From: Deinococcus sp. | GTDB taxonomy: Bacteria > Deinococcota > Deinococci > Deinococcales > Thermaceae | DNA: 14,646 nt | Assembly (NCBI GenBank): GCA_023382135.1 | Contig: JAMCQK010000134.1 | Location: 1-14,646 of the forward strand | Reading direction: 5' to 3' | The notes under the pieces: model-generated | The model's input: only the letters and a program-made list of their open reading frames with translations | Database searches by the model: none | What the model was told of the DNA's origin: nothing | In this document: piece by piece, positions 13,403 to 14,646 of the stretch | Numbering within the stretch: the first letter of the stretch is position 1 | How the letters are laid out: every line of letters begins with the position of its first letter | Made by a program: the position numbers and the translations under genes

Positions 13403-13452
13403 ACTCTCACGTTAGCCGGGCTAATATGAAAATTAGACTCTCATGAGAGTCT
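13403..13452. promoter_or_regulatory. Cluster of palindromes, possible operator
   Basis: A perfect 18-bp palindrome AGACTCTCATGAGAGTCT lies at 13435-13452, with another copy of the half-site ACTCTCA at 13403-13409. Between them is TTAGCC-G-GGCTAA (13412-13424), overlapping TAATAT. This resembles a repressor binding region upstream of the 3D-domain gene, but no regulator is visible and the function is inferred. Confidence 0.45.
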
Positions 13453-13573
13453 CAGGAAACGTACCAGAGGGAATCTTCTATTATGAGCCGAACGTAAAGG
13501 GCCACTCACAATAAGCCGCTGAATAACGGTAATAAACAGCCAGTTTTCTGCACAAAACACAGATTATGCCCGG

Positions 13574-14646
13574 CTACTCCAGTACCGCCAGGTAGTCATA
13601 CAGGTCGGGGCCGCCCGCTAACAATTCCAGGGTAAGCTCAGGAAATTCTTTCGATAAGGAGTTCGCTAAGGATTCCAGCTCCTCCTTAGCCGCGCCCGGG
13701 CCATGGAAGAGCGTCAGAATCTCGTACTCGGCCCCAGGGGTAAGGGAGGCGGCCACCATATCCCTTAGCACCTGCTCCGGGCTTTCTCCCGCCAGGCAAA
13801 GCTTGTCATCCTTGAGACCCATTGGCTGGCCTTCCCGCACCCTAATTCCGTCAATCTCGGCATCCCGGCTCGCCCGCGTGACCTCCAGCGTTACGGCCCG
13901 TTTGGCCGCAGATTCCATTTCGAGAAGAAGTTCTTGGGACGCGAGGTCCGGATGGTAGCGCACCGCCGCCGCCAGGCCGGCACCCATGGTCCTGGTGGGG
14001 AGTACCCGGACGGTCTTCCCCTCGGCGAGCTCAGCCGCCTGCTTGGCGCTCAGAATGACATTTGAGTTGTTGGGAAGAATAATCACCTCCGGGCTTGCCA
14101 GGCTCCTCACCGCGTCCAGAATGTCCTGCACGCTGGGGTTCGCGGTCTGGCCCCCCGCCACCACCCGGGCGCCAAAACCCCGGAAGGCCTTGACCAGCCC
14201 CCAGCCAGAGGCCACCGCCACCAGGCCGGTGGGAGGGGGAGCCTCTTCCGAGGCCCCGGCCAAGCCCAGAATTTCCGAGTGCTGCTGGGACATGTCCTCC
14301 ACCTTGGTGCGCAGCATCTTGCCGTGGCGGGCCACGGTTGCCAACAGGCCGTCCGGGTCGTTGGTATGGATGTGGCCTTTTACGTAGCCCTCGGCCCCAA
14401 CCACCAGAAGCGAGTCTCCAAAGGGCAGAACCTGCTCGCGGATCTGTTCCACGGGGACGCGCACGCCTTGCATAAGGAACTCGGTGCAGTAACCGAATTC
14501 TTCGTGCTCGAAAGCAGTCTGGGCGTAGCGTTCGATTTTCGGGGGTTCGGGCAGGGGGAGGCCTTTGAGGTAGCCCTCGAGGCCTTCCACCAAATGGAGC
14601 AGGCCGGCCCCGCCAGCGTCCACCACCCCCGCCTGCTTGGATTTGT
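13574..14646 (-). CDS. fakA: DAK2-type fatty acid kinase subunit FakA (3' part, runs off the window)
   Basis: The C-terminal 350-odd residues of a FakA/YloV-type protein, which phosphorylates fatty acids carried by a FakB partner in Gram-positives; in Thermaceae this role is inferred. The DAK2 domain end is visible as KSKQAGVVDAGGAGLL near the right edge. The YloV-type domain follows (QTAFEHEEFGYCTEF, the VKGHIHTNDP stretch, the PNNSNVILSAKQAAEL stretch and RTMGAGLAA), then a FakA C-terminal domain ending LAGGPDLYDYLAVLE. The frame enters from beyond base 14646, so the start and the Mg-ATP binding N-terminus are missing. The stop TAG is at 13574-13576. No strong terminator was seen in the 226 bp that follow. 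Confidence 0.85.
   Translation of the reverse strand, partial: KSKQAGVVDAGGAGLLHLVEGLEGYLKGLPLPEPPKIERYAQTAFEHEEFGYCTEFLMQGVRVPVEQIREQVLPFGDSLLVVGAEGYVKGHIHTNDPDGLLATVARHGKMLRTKVEDMSQQHSEILGLAGASEEAPPPTGLVAVASGWGLVKAFRGFGARVVAGGQTANPSVQDILDAVRSLASPEVIILPNNSNVILSAKQAAELAEGKTVRVLPTRTMGAGLAAAVRYHPDLASQELLLEMESAAKRAVTLEVTRASRDAEIDGIRVREGQPMGLKDDKLCLAGESPEQVLRDMVAASLTPGAEYEILTLFHGPGAAKEELESLANSLSKEFPELTLELLAGGPDLYDYLAVLE

Noticed and set aside
1..14646. CRISPR array or phage region
   Set aside because: Repeats here are dispersed or a single pair, with no regular spacers, and no integrase or structural genes are present.

Overview
The window looks like chromosomal DNA from a thermophilic member of the Deinococcota, most likely the Thermaceae (Meiothermus or a close relative). 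This is inferred from the protein character, from many start codons lying 6-9 nt behind a -10-like hexamer (leaderless genes), and from an excess of the palindrome CTCGAG, often as CCTCGAGG. No rRNA, tRNA or CRISPR array was seen. Most of the window is ordinary chromosome. The accessory interest sits in 1.6-4.0 kb.

Left region (1-3.2 kb, minus strand): a phosphonate/phosphate-type ABC importer locus read right to left: phnD (binding protein), phnC (ATPase), a six-helix membrane protein of unknown function, then the first codons of another gene that leaves the window, probably the permease. The phnD-phnC junction is unusually long (677 bp) and holds a strong intrinsic terminator behind phnD, two miniature inverted-repeat elements, a truncated DUF433 antitoxin gene, and a perfect 127-bp second copy of the junction that follows the membrane protein gene. 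A third miniature element lies at 3827-3942.

Middle region (3.2-8.4 kb): two unlike DinB-fold proteins, a DUF3052 protein translationally coupled to a HAD phosphatase, a METTL7-like methyltransferase, the tRNA t6A enzyme Sua5/TsaC, and a histone H1-like Lys/Ala/Pro-rich protein closed by a strong terminator. Convergent pairs overlap by 46 bp (HAD/DinB) and by 4 bp, sharing stop-codon bases (methyltransferase/Sua5). A structured intergenic stretch with one perfect DnaA box leads to a small gene that appears frameshifted.

Right region (8.5-14.6 kb): housekeeping genes. typA/bipA (minus) and purA (plus) diverge from a short promoter region. They are followed by a LolC/FtsX-type permease, a membrane-anchored 3D-domain (cell-wall) protein, an intergenic region with nested palindromes, and the 3' part of a FakA/DAK2-type fatty-acid kinase gene that runs off the right edge.

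No clearly new defence or biosynthetic system is visible. The strongest leads are the miniature element family, the rearranged phn junction, and the consistent leaderless promoter architecture.
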